64,000 nt of DNA from CAZNUP01 sp964609775 (GTDB lineage Bacteria; Patescibacteriota; Microgenomatia; JAMCZE01), in NCBI GenBank assembly GCA_964609775.1, contig CAZSSJ010000002.1, forward strand, positions 35,723 to 99,722, given 5' to 3'. A model generated the notes under the pieces. The model was given only the letters and a program-made list of their open reading frames with translations. It searched no databases and was not told the origin of the DNA. A program made the position numbers and the translations under genes. Below, in pieces: positions 1-9,939 of the stretch (its first letter is position 1; each line of letters starts with the position of its first letter).

Positions 1-237
1 ACATTAATGGGTCTATTGGTCGCTATTGGAACAATTATTGTGATCATTAACGTTTTGTATCAAAAATTCGTCGTCAACACTGCTATTATCGGATGGGCTG
101 GACCCATGCTCTCAATATTGATCATCGGAGGTGTGCAACTTTTCATTCTCGGCATAATCGGGGAATATTTAGCCAGAATCTATGATGAAGTCAAAAGGCG
201 TCCCTACTATATCGTCTCTGAGAAAATTGGTTTCTAA
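1..237 (+). CDS. GT2 polyprenyl-phosphate glycosyltransferase, C-terminal end (partial)
   Basis: The reading frame is open from the first base, so this is the 3' end of a gene that begins outside the window. The visible 78 or so residues contain two hydrophobic helices separated by a short loop, then the ending RIYDEVKRRPYYIVSEKIGF. That is the membrane tail of ArnC/GtrB/DPM1-type GT2 enzymes, which move a sugar from a nucleotide donor onto undecaprenyl or dolichyl phosphate at the inner leaflet. The catalytic domain lies outside the window, so the sugar cannot be guessed. The next gene starts before this one stops, which suggests one operon. Confidence 0.85.
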   Translation, partial: TLMGLLVAIGTIIVIINVLYQKFVVNTAIIGWAGPMLSILIIGGVQLFILGIIGEYLARIYDEVKRRPYYIVSEKIGF

Positions 238-1915
238 CGGGAGAGAGTTTGTCCCGCCGCTTGCCCCGGCAATATTCTTCACCCTGGTAGTCATCTACCT
301 TCAGGGGGCAACAATTTTCCCCAGTGGTTTGTTTGACAAAAGTGGCAACCTCATTTTCTATAATGATGTCCTCTTCCATGACAGCAATGTCCATCTTTCT
401 TTAACGGGTGAACTCCTTCACCGTTTCCCCCCCACCAATTTTGCTGCTTCCGGCGTACCTCTCAAAAACTATCATTATCTCTTTGACGTCTTTCTCGCCG
501 TCATGCATAAATTAACGGCAATATCGGTTCTCGATCTTTATTTTCGCCTTGTCCCCGTAATTTTATCTTCTCTTTTATGTTTAGTCATTTATCAGTCTCT
601 GATGGTCTTAACGAAAAAGCGTTGGGCCTGCGCTTTAGGGATCTTCTTTACGATTCTGGCAACCAGTTGGGGACCGCAGACGCCCTTCGTTAAAGACATC
701 CTTGGCGCTTCGCCAGTGACCCCGGCCAGCAATCTTTTTATGACCGACCAGCTGCTAAGTATGCTTGTCAATCCCCAGGGTCAATTGTCCTTGATCGTCT
801 TCCTCACTCTTTTTCTCTTGCTCCATCACTACGAACACACAAAAAGAACTATCACGCTAGTTCTTTTTGCTTTGCTCCTGGGACTGTCGTTTGGGATCAA
901 AGCCTATGGGGGAATCGTCTTTGCCCCAGCGGCAATCTTTAGTGCCGTCTACTTTATCATCCGCACCAGAGATCCAAAACCACTCCTCGCTGTCCTTTTT
1001 GGCTTTGCGATTATGGCTTCGTGGGTTGCCCTTACGATTGATAGAGGCGTCGCCGGTTTGCAATTCGCCCCCTTCTGGCTGCTGGATCACATGATGACTG
1101 ACCTGGATAAGCTCAACGAACCCCGTTTCTTGCTCCTCAAAGAACACTACACCCAGATGAGTAATTGGGCTCGTTTGTTTGTTCTAAATCTCTTTTCTCT
1201 AGCAATCTATGTCTTCGGCAGTTTGGGTTTGCGTCTCTTCGGTCTACTGGGCGTCATTTGGCTCATCAAGCAAAAGATGTCATCTCCCTCGCTCTTCTTT
1301 TTAATCACTGCCGCGGCGATCTCTTTTACCGTCCCTGTCCTTTTCAACCAATCGAAAAAAGCCTACGACACCGTCCAGTTTACCCCATACTTCACCCTCT
1401 TCATGGGCTTGATGTTCTCCGTAACCGTGTTTATCTTCCTAAAACATCTCCGGAAGCGCCGCATATTCAAAGCGATTTTTGCCGTGTCTGTTGTCACCTT
1501 AGTCATCCTTTTAAATCTCAGCGAAATTTCCATCCGATTTCGACCAAGAGAAGAGAAAATAGTCATCCCTAACACCACACTCGAGGCGACTGAGTATGTC
1601 AGAACCGAAACCCCACCAAACGCCATTTTTCTGCTCGCTCCGACGGAGTTTAATCGCAGCTACCTCATCTTTTCCTCCTTGACACAAAGGCGGACGGCTT
1701 TTTCCGGACTGGATTTTGCCTACCAAGTGGGGCAGGACACCCAACGCCTACGCACCCAGTGGGAGAGCTATTTTGCCGACGGGAAAGTGCCAGCTGACGT
1801 TGACTATCTATTTATTCCCGCCCCGGAAGAGGACGATTTTGTTAGAATTAAAGAAAACTCCCGCTTCGTCACCGTCTTTGACAACAGCGCGGTAAAAATT
1901 CTTAAAAAAAGTTGA
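182..1915 (+). CDS. polytopic membrane protein, probable GT-C type glycosyltransferase
   Basis: A protein of about 577 residues with roughly a dozen hydrophobic helices and a soluble tail of about 120 residues. The first outer loop holds an acidic cluster (NDVLFHDSNVHLS), as expected of GT-C enzymes that use lipid-linked sugars, but no named family is obvious. The ATG at 182 overlaps the previous gene by 56 bases. A TTG at 227 would cut the overlap to 11 bases and still leave the first helix, so the start is uncertain. The tail includes a run of seven C at 426-432. Context points to glycan assembly; the actual reaction is unknown. Confidence 0.75.
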   Translation: MMKSKGVPTISSLRKLVSNGREFVPPLAPAIFFTLVVIYLQGATIFPSGLFDKSGNLIFYNDVLFHDSNVHLSLTGELLHRFPPTNFAASGVPLKNYHYLFDVFLAVMHKLTAISVLDLYFRLVPVILSSLLCLVIYQSLMVLTKKRWACALGIFFTILATSWGPQTPFVKDILGASPVTPASNLFMTDQLLSMLVNPQGQLSLIVFLTLFLLLHHYEHTKRTITLVLFALLLGLSFGIKAYGGIVFAPAAIFSAVYFIIRTRDPKPLLAVLFGFAIMASWVALTIDRGVAGLQFAPFWLLDHMMTDLDKLNEPRFLLLKEHYTQMSNWARLFVLNLFSLAIYVFGSLGLRLFGLLGVIWLIKQKMSSPSLFFLITAAAISFTVPVLFNQSKKAYDTVQFTPYFTLFMGLMFSVTVFIFLKHLRKRRIFKAIFAVSVVTLVILLNLSEISIRFRPREEKIVIPNTTLEATEYVRTETPPNAIFLLAPTEFNRSYLIFSSLTQRRTAFSGLDFAYQVGQDTQRLRTQWESYFADGKVPADVDYLFIPAPEEDDFVRIKENSRFVTVFDNSAVKILKKS

Positions 1916-1917
1916 CT

Positions 1918-2724
1918 ATGGTTTCAGCTATTGTTTTTATATTTTGGCCCGAAGAGGAAGATCATTTTGAAGTCTGCTTAAAAACTTTGTCATGGGTTGA
2001 TGAAATTATCGTCATTGATAATGGGGCTTCAAAGAAAACATCTAACCTTGCCAAAAAATATCATGGTCGAATTATTAAAACTGATTCAAAAAGTTTTGCC
2101 CAAAGACATAATCTTGGTGCAAATGAAGCAAAAGGGGACTGGCTATTATTTATCGACGCCGATGAACGGATATCCAAGGATCTTCAGCAAGAGATTGCCC
2201 GAGAAATTGTTCACCCGACAGCTGACGCCTACGAGTTAAACAGAATCAATTTTTATCTTGGTAAGAAGGTTCGGTTTGGAGACCGATACCCAGACTACGT
2301 TGCTAGATTGTTTTATAAAACAAAACTTAAAGAATGGACCGGTGATATCCATGAATCTTCGGTTGTGAGTGGCACAACGGGTCGACTGTCAGCTCCTCTA
2401 TATCACCTAACTCACCGTGACATATTTTTGATGATAGATAAAACAAAAAACTATGCTGAGATTGAAGCCAAACTCAGACTGGAATCTCACCATCCACCGG
2501 TTGTTGGTTGGCGTCTGGTGCGAGTTTTTCTGACCGAACTCTATAATCGCATCATTAAACTTCAAGGTTTCAGGCAGGGGACAGAGGGTTGGATTGACGG
2601 CCTCTTTCAAGCCTTTTCCCTGTTTATCGTCTATGCCCGACTTTGGGAAAAGCAAAGAAAGCCTGATTTAGAAGAAACCTACCGGCAACTTGACCAAAAA
2701 ATTTTGACGGGAGAAGAACTATAA
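1918..2724 (+). CDS. family 2 glycosyltransferase (WaaE/KdtX-like)
   Basis: Soluble GT2 enzyme of 268 residues. The Rossmann-like half contains the nucleotide-binding DNGASKKT region and the metal-binding LFIDADERIS motif (DxD) near residue 80. It is followed by the RYPDYVARLF and GDIHESSV signatures of the WaaE/KdtX group of lipopolysaccharide-core glucosyltransferases. ATG 1918 is chosen over the TTG two codons upstream because it sits just after the preceding stop. A related paralogue lies at 22750-23508. The acceptor is unknown. Confidence 0.85.
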   Translation: MVSAIVFIFWPEEEDHFEVCLKTLSWVDEIIVIDNGASKKTSNLAKKYHGRIIKTDSKSFAQRHNLGANEAKGDWLLFIDADERISKDLQQEIAREIVHPTADAYELNRINFYLGKKVRFGDRYPDYVARLFYKTKLKEWTGDIHESSVVSGTTGRLSAPLYHLTHRDIFLMIDKTKNYAEIEAKLRLESHHPPVVGWRLVRVFLTELYNRIIKLQGFRQGTEGWIDGLFQAFSLFIVYARLWEKQRKPDLEETYRQLDQKILTGEEL

Positions 2725-2760
2725 TCATCATCTTCGAATTTGCAACAGTTTTGATGATTA
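2722..2760 (+). terminator. inverted repeat in the 86-base gap, possible weak hairpin
   Basis: TAATCATCA at 2722-2730 is matched exactly by TGATGATTA at 2752-2760, with a 21-base loop. A second small hairpin, ATGCG-gtgaa-CGCAT, follows at 2773-2787. Neither has a T-run, so a Rho-independent terminator is not clear. This is the only real gap in the first 18 kb, so a transcription boundary or an operator for the following GT4 gene is plausible. Confidence 0.3.
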
Positions 2761-2810
2761 ATACACATCGAAATGCGGTGAACGCATAATATTTACCTTA
2801 TGATGGGTAT

Positions 2811-3887
2811 ATGAAAGTTGGCATCTATAGCCCCTATTTGGACACTTTGGGTGGGGGAGAGCGCTACATTTTGACCGCTGCAGAATTTTTCCTCCACAGA
2901 AAAGATAGTGTCGACATTTTCTGGGATAAGGACAGCGACTTGCAAGATATGGCCGCCCGTTTCGGACTTGATCTGAAAGGTGCCAAGTTTGTCTCCAATC
3001 TTTTTTCCGGAAACTTCAGTTTTTGGCAAAGACTTAGAAAAAGTTACCGATACGACTTAATTCTGGTTCTCTCGGACGGTAGCATCCCTTTGACGCTGGC
3101 AAAGAAAAACTTCATCCATCTTCAAGTCCCATTTCAAAAATCCAACCGGCCAAAAATAGTCAACCGCCTTAAGCTACTGACATATAAAGCCGTCCTCTGC
3201 AATTCATATTTCACTAAAAAGATTATCGATCAGACCTATGGCATAACCAGTAGTGTTCTCTATCCGCCTGTTGATGTTAACCGTTTCCAGCCGGGGAAAA
3301 AAGAAAAAGTGATTCTTTCGGTGGGTCGCTTCTTTGCAGCCAGGCACCTGCACAATTTTGCCCCAAAAAAGCACCAAGAAATGATTAGCGCCTTTGAGGA
3401 GCTAATTGATTCCGGTCTTAAAGACTGGAAACTTCGCTTGCTAGGAGCCAATTCTCCCGATCAGCAAAGTTCCCTTGAGCAGTTAAAAAAAATTGCCCAA
3501 AACTACCCGATTGAAATTTCGTCCAACGTTGACTATGAAGATTTAAAGACCAGCTTCGCCCAGGCCTCTATATATTGGCACGCCGCCGGTTTTGGTGAGG
3601 ATCTGGATAAACACCCAGAAAGAGCCGAGCACTTCGGCATTACCACTGTTGAAGCGATGGCCTCGGGCGCTGTCCCGGTTGTCTTTGCCGGCGGCGGCCA
3701 AAAGGAGATCATTCAGGACTCGGTCAATGGTTTGTTTTGGCAAACCCCAGGCGAGCTTCAGACCAAAACTATTCAACTCATCAAAAATCAATCTCTAACA
3801 CGGAAACTAGCTGAAAAAGCCCTCATCAGGTCACGCGATTTTAGTAAGCAAAAATTTTTCCGTTCTTTGGAAGACCTCTTGAAATGA
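2811..3887 (+). CDS. GT4 glycosyltransferase, ALG11-like
   Basis: GT-B fold enzyme of 358 residues. The N-terminal half has the glycine-rich LDTLGGGERY loop and the C-terminal half has ILSVGRFF. The donor-site E-x7-E motif is EHFGITTVE, followed by AMASGAVPVV. The EHFGI wording, the WHAAGFGEDLDKHPE segment before it and the overall length match the ALG11 branch of alpha-mannosyltransferases better than the average GT4. It probably extends a lipid-linked oligosaccharide with a nucleotide-activated sugar on the cytoplasmic face. The last four bases overlap the next gene. Confidence 0.88.
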   Translation: MKVGIYSPYLDTLGGGERYILTAAEFFLHRKDSVDIFWDKDSDLQDMAARFGLDLKGAKFVSNLFSGNFSFWQRLRKSYRYDLILVLSDGSIPLTLAKKNFIHLQVPFQKSNRPKIVNRLKLLTYKAVLCNSYFTKKIIDQTYGITSSVLYPPVDVNRFQPGKKEKVILSVGRFFAARHLHNFAPKKHQEMISAFEELIDSGLKDWKLRLLGANSPDQQSSLEQLKKIAQNYPIEISSNVDYEDLKTSFAQASIYWHAAGFGEDLDKHPERAEHFGITTVEAMASGAVPVVFAGGGQKEIIQDSVNGLFWQTPGELQTKTIQLIKNQSLTRKLAEKALIRSRDFSKQKFFRSLEDLLK

Positions 3888-6094
3888 GAAAAAAAATATT
3901 TTTCCTTCCGTTGATATTTCTTATCGTTTTTGCGGCTCTTTTTTATTCTCCCCTAATTTTAGAAAAAAAACTTCCCATTCCGGCGGACACCATCGTCGGT
4001 CTGTATCACCCCTGGCGGGACTATTTTTCTAAAAATTATCCAAACGGAATTCCCTTCAAAAACTTTCAAATCACCGACTCCGTCCGGCAACAATATCCTT
4101 GGCGAAGCCTGTCAATTGATCTGATCAAAAGGGGAGAGGTGCCAAGGTGGAACCCCTATTCGTTTTCGGGCACTCCCCTGCTGGGGAATTTTCAATCAGC
4201 TGTATTCTATCCCCTCAACATCCTCTACCTCTTGGTGAGCGATTTTGCTTCTGTTTGGGCCATCCAGGTGGTCTTGCAAACAGTTTTGGGTGGAATTTTT
4301 ATGTGGGCCTATCTCCACAATCTGAAGCTAAAACCTCAAGCGCAAGTTCTGGGAACCTTGGCCTGGGTCGGCAGCGGATTTTTTATCGCCTGGCTGGAGT
4401 GGAACACGGTCGTTCATGTGGCCATCTATTTACCGCTGGTTCTACTCACTATCGATGAAATCATTCTGGAAAAACATTCCCCCCCAAAAAGCATTTTTTG
4501 GCCTTTTGTCTTTGTGGGCGCTTTAGTCAGTAGTTTCTTTGCTGGATATCTGCAGCCGTTCTTTTATGTCTTTATAACCAGCTTGGTTTATCTGTCAGCC
4601 AGAGTGTGGCAGACGAAGAAGTTTCAAAAGCTCCTGCTGTTTTCAATTCTGTACGTCCTTTTCTTTATCATTAGTCTTCCTCAACTGATCCCGACCTTAA
4701 GTTTCATAAATTTGTCCGCCCGCGACGTTGACCAGGCAAATTGGACTCGGCCCGACTGGTTCCTCCCTTGGCAAAACTTAATTCAGCTCGTTGCTCCCGA
4801 TTTTTTTGGCAATCCGGCGACTCTCAATTATTTCGGCGTTTGGAACTATCAGGAGTTTGTCAGTTTCATTGGCACCGCACCACTTGTTTTCGCCCTGGCA
4901 GCCCTTTTTATGCGCCGCGATAAAAAGACGCTTTTTTGGGGAGCTCTTTTGACCTTGACCTTAGTCTTCGCCTTACCCACGCCAATTGCCAGGTTGCCGT
5001 ACGTTTTAAAATTGCCCTTTCTCTCAACTGCCCAACCATCAAGAATAATAATGCTGGTAGACTTTGCCCTGGCGATCCTGGCCGCACTTGGCCTGGATCA
5101 CTATTTGCGAAAATCCCCGCGCGCTCCTTTGGGCAGTACCTTAATTGTTGTTTCGGCCCTGGCTCTTCTACTTATCTTTACTTATAAGTCAGGCCTGCTG
5201 GTCAGTCAGAGAAATCTCATTTTACCCCTGGTAATAACCGTCGTCGTTTTCTTCCTCCTTTCCGTCGTCCATTTGGTCAAAAAAACTAAATCCGTCATCG
5301 TCCTGGCAATTCTCATCCTTACCTTATTTGACTTGCTTCGTTTTGCGACAAAGTTTGAACCGTTTTCGCCCAGAGAATATCTTTACCCTTCAACAAAAAT
5401 ACTTTCTTTTCTTGAGGGCAAAGCAAAAGAAGAAGTCTTTCGAGTGGCTGCCCTGGACGATCGCATTTTGCCCTCAAATTTTAATGTTGCTTATAAAATT
5501 CAGATGGCCGCTGGCTACGATCCACTTTATTCAAAACGCTACGGACAATTTATCGCCTCACTTGAGCGGGGAAAGCCCGACATCTCCCCGCCTTGGGGAT
5601 TTAACAGAATTATTACCCCCAAACTTGTCGGCAGTCACCTTTACGGCCTTTTAAACACCAAGTATGTCCTCTCTTTTGTTGATTTTCCTCAGTTCAAACT
5701 TCTTGCTAAAGAAGGGGACACCTATCTATTTGAATACCCGGACGCTCTTCCCCGGGCCTTTTTTGTTTCCCGGACGATAAATGCCATCAGCGGTAATGAA
5801 GCCATAAGCAAAATATATTCTTCGGACTTTGATTCCCGAAACAGTGCCGTGGTAGAAAACTTCCGCACCGCTGCCTTTACGACCGGACAGGCAAAGATAA
5901 CTTCCTATACGGAAAATACTGTCGTGCTTCAAACGCAAAATACCTCTGAGGGCTTCCTAGTGCTGCTGGACGCCTATTATCCTGATTGGCATGCCACTGT
6001 TGATAGTGTTCCTACTCAGATCTATATTACAAACTATATTTTCAGGGGCATAAAAGTGCCACGCGGGAATCATCTCGTGAAATTTCAAATATGA
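3884..6094 (+). CDS. YfhO-family polytopic membrane protein
   Basis: A protein of 736 residues with an N-terminal signal-anchor helix, the loop segments YHPWRDYF and PRWNPYSFSGTPLLGN, about twelve membrane helices and a C-terminal extracytoplasmic domain of some 230 residues. These loop motifs are the hallmark of the YfhO family (PF09586). Its best-studied member acts in lipoteichoic-acid glycosylation in Gram-positive bacteria as a GT-C type transferase. Here it sits between a GT4 and a DPM1-like GT2, with 4-base overlaps on both sides. The adjacent GT2 may make its lipid-phosphate sugar donor. Confidence 0.85.
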   Translation: MRKKIFFLPLIFLIVFAALFYSPLILEKKLPIPADTIVGLYHPWRDYFSKNYPNGIPFKNFQITDSVRQQYPWRSLSIDLIKRGEVPRWNPYSFSGTPLLGNFQSAVFYPLNILYLLVSDFASVWAIQVVLQTVLGGIFMWAYLHNLKLKPQAQVLGTLAWVGSGFFIAWLEWNTVVHVAIYLPLVLLTIDEIILEKHSPPKSIFWPFVFVGALVSSFFAGYLQPFFYVFITSLVYLSARVWQTKKFQKLLLFSILYVLFFIISLPQLIPTLSFINLSARDVDQANWTRPDWFLPWQNLIQLVAPDFFGNPATLNYFGVWNYQEFVSFIGTAPLVFALAALFMRRDKKTLFWGALLTLTLVFALPTPIARLPYVLKLPFLSTAQPSRIIMLVDFALAILAALGLDHYLRKSPRAPLGSTLIVVSALALLLIFTYKSGLLVSQRNLILPLVITVVVFFLLSVVHLVKKTKSVIVLAILILTLFDLLRFATKFEPFSPREYLYPSTKILSFLEGKAKEEVFRVAALDDRILPSNFNVAYKIQMAAGYDPLYSKRYGQFIASLERGKPDISPPWGFNRIITPKLVGSHLYGLLNTKYVLSFVDFPQFKLLAKEGDTYLFEYPDALPRAFFVSRTINAISGNEAISKIYSSDFDSRNSAVVENFRTAAFTTGQAKITSYTENTVVLQTQNTSEGFLVLLDAYYPDWHATVDSVPTQIYITNYIFRGIKVPRGNHLVKFQI

Positions 6095-6774
6095 AACTTT
6101 CCATCATCGTCCCAGCATATAACGAAGAAAAAACCATTACTAAAGTCATCGATAAGTTATTGCGACTAAAAATCCGTGGTTGGCACAAAGACGTAATTGT
6201 CGTTGACGATGCTTCAACCGATCAAACACTCCAGCTTTTAAAAAACTACCGGGGAAAAATTACCCTCATCCATCACTTAGCCAACCGCGGAAAAACGGCG
6301 GCCATAAGGACTGCTGTTCGTCAGACAAGCGGTGATTACATCATCATTCAGGATGCCGATCTCGAGTATGATCCCAAGGATATTCCCCTTCTGATTCGCG
6401 CTCTCGGTGATAGTAAAGACGCAGTTGTCTTTGGCTCCCGATTTGCAACGTCAAAGTATGTCGACACTGTCTTTGGTCACAAATTCGGCAACAAGTTGCT
6501 GACTCTTCTGGCAAATTTGCTCTACAGGTCAGACATTTCAGACATGGAAACTTGTTACAAACTCATTCCGGGTCCATTTCTTCGAAGCATCACCCTACAA
6601 TCTGACCGTTTTGGTTTTGAACCGGAAATTACGGCCAAGGTGCTTCGAAGTGGGAGAAAAATCAAGGAAGTGCCTATTTCCTATGTCAAAAGATCAGTCA
6701 CCGAAGGAAAGAGTATCCGTTGGTGGCGCGACGGCTGGGCCACGGTAGCCATACTGATTCGCTATCGTTTATGA
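6091..6774 (+). CDS. DPM1-like GT2 (polyprenyl-phosphate sugar synthase)
   Basis: Soluble GT2 of 227 residues without membrane helices. It opens with IIVPAYNEEKTI, then IVVDDASTDQT, then the IIQDADLEYDP metal motif. The later segment has GSRF and the conserved cysteine-containing DMETCYKLIP seen in dolichol-phosphate mannosyl/glucosyltransferases. It likely charges polyprenyl phosphate for the GT-C enzymes that follow directly. The next gene begins inside its stop codon (ATGA). Confidence 0.88.
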   Translation: MKLSIIVPAYNEEKTITKVIDKLLRLKIRGWHKDVIVVDDASTDQTLQLLKNYRGKITLIHHLANRGKTAAIRTAVRQTSGDYIIIQDADLEYDPKDIPLLIRALGDSKDAVVFGSRFATSKYVDTVFGHKFGNKLLTLLANLLYRSDISDMETCYKLIPGPFLRSITLQSDRFGFEPEITAKVLRSGRKIKEVPISYVKRSVTEGKSIRWWRDGWATVAILIRYRL

Positions 6775-8396
6775 AATTTCTAATCCTCTTTCTTATTGTA
6801 ATCCTGGCCTTTTTACTTCGCTTCTATCAGCTCTCAACAAATCCCCCGGGCCTCAATCTCGACGAAGTGGCCATCGGTTACAATGCCTACTCTATTCTCC
6901 GTACTGGCAGAGACGAGTATGGCAAATTTCTCCCGATTGTTTTTCGCTCCCACGACGACTACAAACCACCCCTATACATTTATTTAACCGCGCCTTCAAT
7001 CGCCGTCTTTGGGGTCAATGAGTTCGCCGTTCGGTTTCCCGCCGCGCTTTTTGGGACCCTGTCAGTGCTGGCAGTATTTTTTCTCAGCCGGCAACTTTTT
7101 TCTTCCTCTAAATTAGCCTTGCTGTCTTCTTATTTTTTGGCGATTTCCCCCTGGCACTTGCAATTCACCCGAGCGGCATTTGAAACTGGCGTGACGGTTT
7201 TTGCCACCGCCGTTGGGGTTTTCTTGTTCCTTCGCGGGCTAACGAAAAAGAGTTCCGCCTCCCTCATCCTCGCCAGCCTCGCCTTTGGATTGGAACTCTA
7301 TCTCTACCAGGCTGCCAAGGTTTTTATTCCTCTTCTTGTCATCGCTCTTCTGGCTCTCAACCTTCAGAAAATTATCAACCAGAAGAAAAGAGTCCTTGTT
7401 TTCGTCTTCATTTTTGCAACTTTCTTCCTTCCCGTTGCCTTCCTTTCCACAACCCGCGCGGGCCAACTTCGCTTCCAAGGAACGAGTATTTTCAAAGAGT
7501 ATCTCCCATATGCCCATGCTCAGTCCTGGAGAGAAGCCGATCAACTCTCCGGGAGTACTTTTGCCGCCTCTCTTTTCCATCCACGCTTTTTAACTTACCT
7601 TCCCTCAGTCATTTCCGGATACCTGTCCCACTATGACCTCACCTTTCTCTTTGTCGGTGATCACGGCCCGCCGAATAATTATGTCCCTGGAGCGGTTGGT
7701 CTTCTGTATCCCTGGGAGATCCTCGCGGTCATTCCTGGCTTGTATTTTCTTGCCCGACGTTTTCGCCCCGCCTCGCTAGTCGTCTTTGCTTGGTTTCTTC
7801 TGGCTCCCTTGCCGGCTTCCGTGACCTCCGGCGTCCCTAGTGCCACCCGCACCGCACTCAGTCTTCCTATCTATCAGATCATCACCGCGCTTGCCATTGT
7901 TGTGTTGTTAAATATCATCAGGAACCATTCACGCTTCTGGGCAAACGCTTCTTCCTTGGCCTTTTTGCTTCTGACTGTCCCCATCGTCACCTATTACCTG
8001 CATATGATGTTTTTCCATGCCCCTCGGGACTATTCAGACATTTGGTTTTATGGCTATAAAAACGTCGTTGCCGAGACGGCTCGCCTTGCTCCAAACTATC
8101 GTCGGGTGGTTGTTTCCACGGCGCTAAAACAACCCCAGAATTTTTTCGCTTTCTTTTTACGCTATGATCCCTTGACCTACCTGCGTGTTGACGGGGGAAC
8201 CGTTTCTGGCGGTTTTAAGGAAAACCGAAATCACTTCGCTAAGTTCAACTTCACTTCCTCTGATTGGGAGACGCTTCTCAAAGAGAAGTCACTCTTATTT
8301 GTGGGTTTGGTAGATGACTTTCCTGATAGCATTACCCCCATTAAGACGTTTCACTATCTTAATGGCAAGCCGTCAGTTATGATAGTGGGAACGTAA
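6771..8396 (+). CDS. GT39/ArnT-like (PMT_2) glycosyltransferase, array copy 1
   Basis: Polytopic GT-C protein of 541 residues and about eleven helices. The first outer loop carries the acidic pair D31-E32 in LNLDEVAIGYNAYS, then RDEYG and DDYKPPLYIY, the pattern of protein-mannosyltransferase/ArnT-like enzymes (PF13231). The conserved SPWHLQFTRAAFE loop follows. These enzymes move a sugar from a polyprenyl-phosphate donor to a lipid, glycan or protein outside the membrane. ATG 6771 overlaps the GT2 stop and begins a clean signal-anchor helix; an upstream in-frame start would lie deep inside the GT2 gene. It is the first of five close paralogues. Confidence 0.87.
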   Translation: MKFLILFLIVILAFLLRFYQLSTNPPGLNLDEVAIGYNAYSILRTGRDEYGKFLPIVFRSHDDYKPPLYIYLTAPSIAVFGVNEFAVRFPAALFGTLSVLAVFFLSRQLFSSSKLALLSSYFLAISPWHLQFTRAAFETGVTVFATAVGVFLFLRGLTKKSSASLILASLAFGLELYLYQAAKVFIPLLVIALLALNLQKIINQKKRVLVFVFIFATFFLPVAFLSTTRAGQLRFQGTSIFKEYLPYAHAQSWREADQLSGSTFAASLFHPRFLTYLPSVISGYLSHYDLTFLFVGDHGPPNNYVPGAVGLLYPWEILAVIPGLYFLARRFRPASLVVFAWFLLAPLPASVTSGVPSATRTALSLPIYQIITALAIVVLLNIIRNHSRFWANASSLAFLLLTVPIVTYYLHMMFFHAPRDYSDIWFYGYKNVVAETARLAPNYRRVVVSTALKQPQNFFAFFLRYDPLTYLRVDGGTVSGGFKENRNHFAKFNFTSSDWETLLKEKSLLFVGLVDDFPDSITPIKTFHYLNGKPSVMIVGT

Positions 8397-8403
8397 GACA
8401 CCC

Positions 8404-9939
8404 ATGGCCCGAGCAAGCTCCATCGTTTTACTGTTAGTAGTTATTCTGGCGAGCCTCTTGCGGTTGTATCGGATACAGACCAACCCGCCCTCACTCTATC
8501 GGGACGAAGTTTCGATCGGCTACAATGCCTATTCGATCATCAGCACCGGCAAAGACGAGTGGGCAGCGGCCTTCCCGCAAACCTTTAAATCGTTCGGTGA
8601 TTATAAATTGCCTTTGTATATCTATCTCGTGGCCGGACTGGAAAAATTTCTTGGGCCGACTGAACTGGCCGTCCGCCTGCCCTCAGCACTTGCCGGCATT
8701 CTTTCTGTGGTAGTGATGTTCTTTTTAATGACTGAGATAAAACTGTTGGTGTTAAAGCACTACCCCGACTTTAAATTTCTCCGCGGCTACACTCTAGCGC
8801 TTCTTTCGGCCTTGCTGTTGTCAATTTCCCCCTGGCACCTCCAGTTCTCCAGGGCCGGCTTCGAAGCCGGTCTTGGTCTTCTGTTTTTGACGGCTTCGCT
8901 GGTCTTTTTTTTACTCTCGCTGCGAAAAAGCAGTCACTTTTTCCTTCCCGCCGTCATTTCTGCTGTCGGGTGCTTTTACAGCTATCACAGCGCCGCTTTT
9001 GTCCTTCCCTTTCTCGCTCTCGCCGCCATAGCGATCTTTTTTCGCCCAGTCTTTTCCCGGGGGAAAATTGTTCTTGTTGGGCTCATCCTCGGAGCCGTCC
9101 TTTTAATGCCTTACCTTCCCCAATATTTCTCTGCCGGAACAAATCGAGTCGCTTTCACCGGTATTTCCGTTGTTAACCAGAAAGGGGACGTGCTTTCTAA
9201 CTTTGTCCAAAATTACGTGGCCAACTTTTCCTTTGACTATCTCTTTTTCAAGGGCGACCAGGAAGGCCGGCACTCCGTCAAGAAGCTCGGGGAACTCTAT
9301 CTTTGGCAATTCCCGGCCGTTTTGGCCGGAATTTATTTTCTCCTTCGCTTCCGTTCAAAGGCCAGTGTTCTTCTCTTTGTCTGGCTGCTTGTCAGCGCCC
9401 TCCCCGTCGCCCTCACCCGCGTCTCCCCCCACGCCCTAAGAAACCTCATGGCCGTTTTTCCCTGGCAAGCCGTCTCGGCCTTCGGCCTCCTCTATGTTTT
9501 GCGCAAAACAAGAGCCGCCGGGGGCTTTATCTTTGCCATAATCTTTGTTTATGCCCTGGTAACCTATCTTCACCAATACTACGTCCACTATCCCGTCTCC
9601 TATGCCGCCGATTGGCAAGATGGTCAAAAACAAGCAGTCACCTTCCTAAAACAGGTGGAAAAGAACTACTCCGAAATCTTTCTGACCAAAGATCTCTACC
9701 CTATATATTTAAAGTTCTTTTTGCCCTACCCTCCGCAGAAACTTCAAGAAAGCAGCCACAACGAAAGCCAATTGGGCAAATATAAATACCTAACTCCCGC
9801 CCAAGCCCCAAAGAAAGAATTTCCCGACCGGACTTCTCTGATGATTGCTCCTTCCTGGATGGGCTCCGATGTCATGCGAGCTCTCCCGTCGATTAAAATG
9901 ACTAACGGTGATGTTGCCTTTCGCGTCTATGAATTTTAA
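8404..9939 (+). CDS. GT39/ArnT-like (PMT_2) glycosyltransferase, array copy 2
   Basis: GT-C membrane protein of 511 residues. It repeats the plan of its neighbour: signal-anchor helix, acidic pair D34-E35 in LYRDEVSIGYNAYS, GDYKLPLYIY, SPWHLQFSRAGFE, and a middle loop VQNYVANFSFDYLFF before the last helices. The short C-terminal tail is soluble. Sequence divergence from copy 1 is clear, so this is not a recent duplicate. The donor is presumably a polyprenyl-phosphate sugar; the acceptor is unknown. Confidence 0.87.
   Translation: MARASSIVLLLVVILASLLRLYRIQTNPPSLYRDEVSIGYNAYSIISTGKDEWAAAFPQTFKSFGDYKLPLYIYLVAGLEKFLGPTELAVRLPSALAGILSVVVMFFLMTEIKLLVLKHYPDFKFLRGYTLALLSALLLSISPWHLQFSRAGFEAGLGLLFLTASLVFFLLSLRKSSHFFLPAVISAVGCFYSYHSAAFVLPFLALAAIAIFFRPVFSRGKIVLVGLILGAVLLMPYLPQYFSAGTNRVAFTGISVVNQKGDVLSNFVQNYVANFSFDYLFFKGDQEGRHSVKKLGELYLWQFPAVLAGIYFLLRFRSKASVLLFVWLLVSALPVALTRVSPHALRNLMAVFPWQAVSAFGLLYVLRKTRAAGGFIFAIIFVYALVTYLHQYYVHYPVSYAADWQDGQKQAVTFLKQVEKNYSEIFLTKDLYPIYLKFFLPYPPQKLQESSHNESQLGKYKYLTPAQAPKKEFPDRTSLMIAPSWMGSDVMRALPSIKMTNGDVAFRVYEF

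Noticed and set aside
2773..2787. Hairpin ATGCG-gtgaa-CGCAT as a riboswitch or leader
   Set aside because: Five base pairs only and a gap of 86 bases; too small to support a named RNA.
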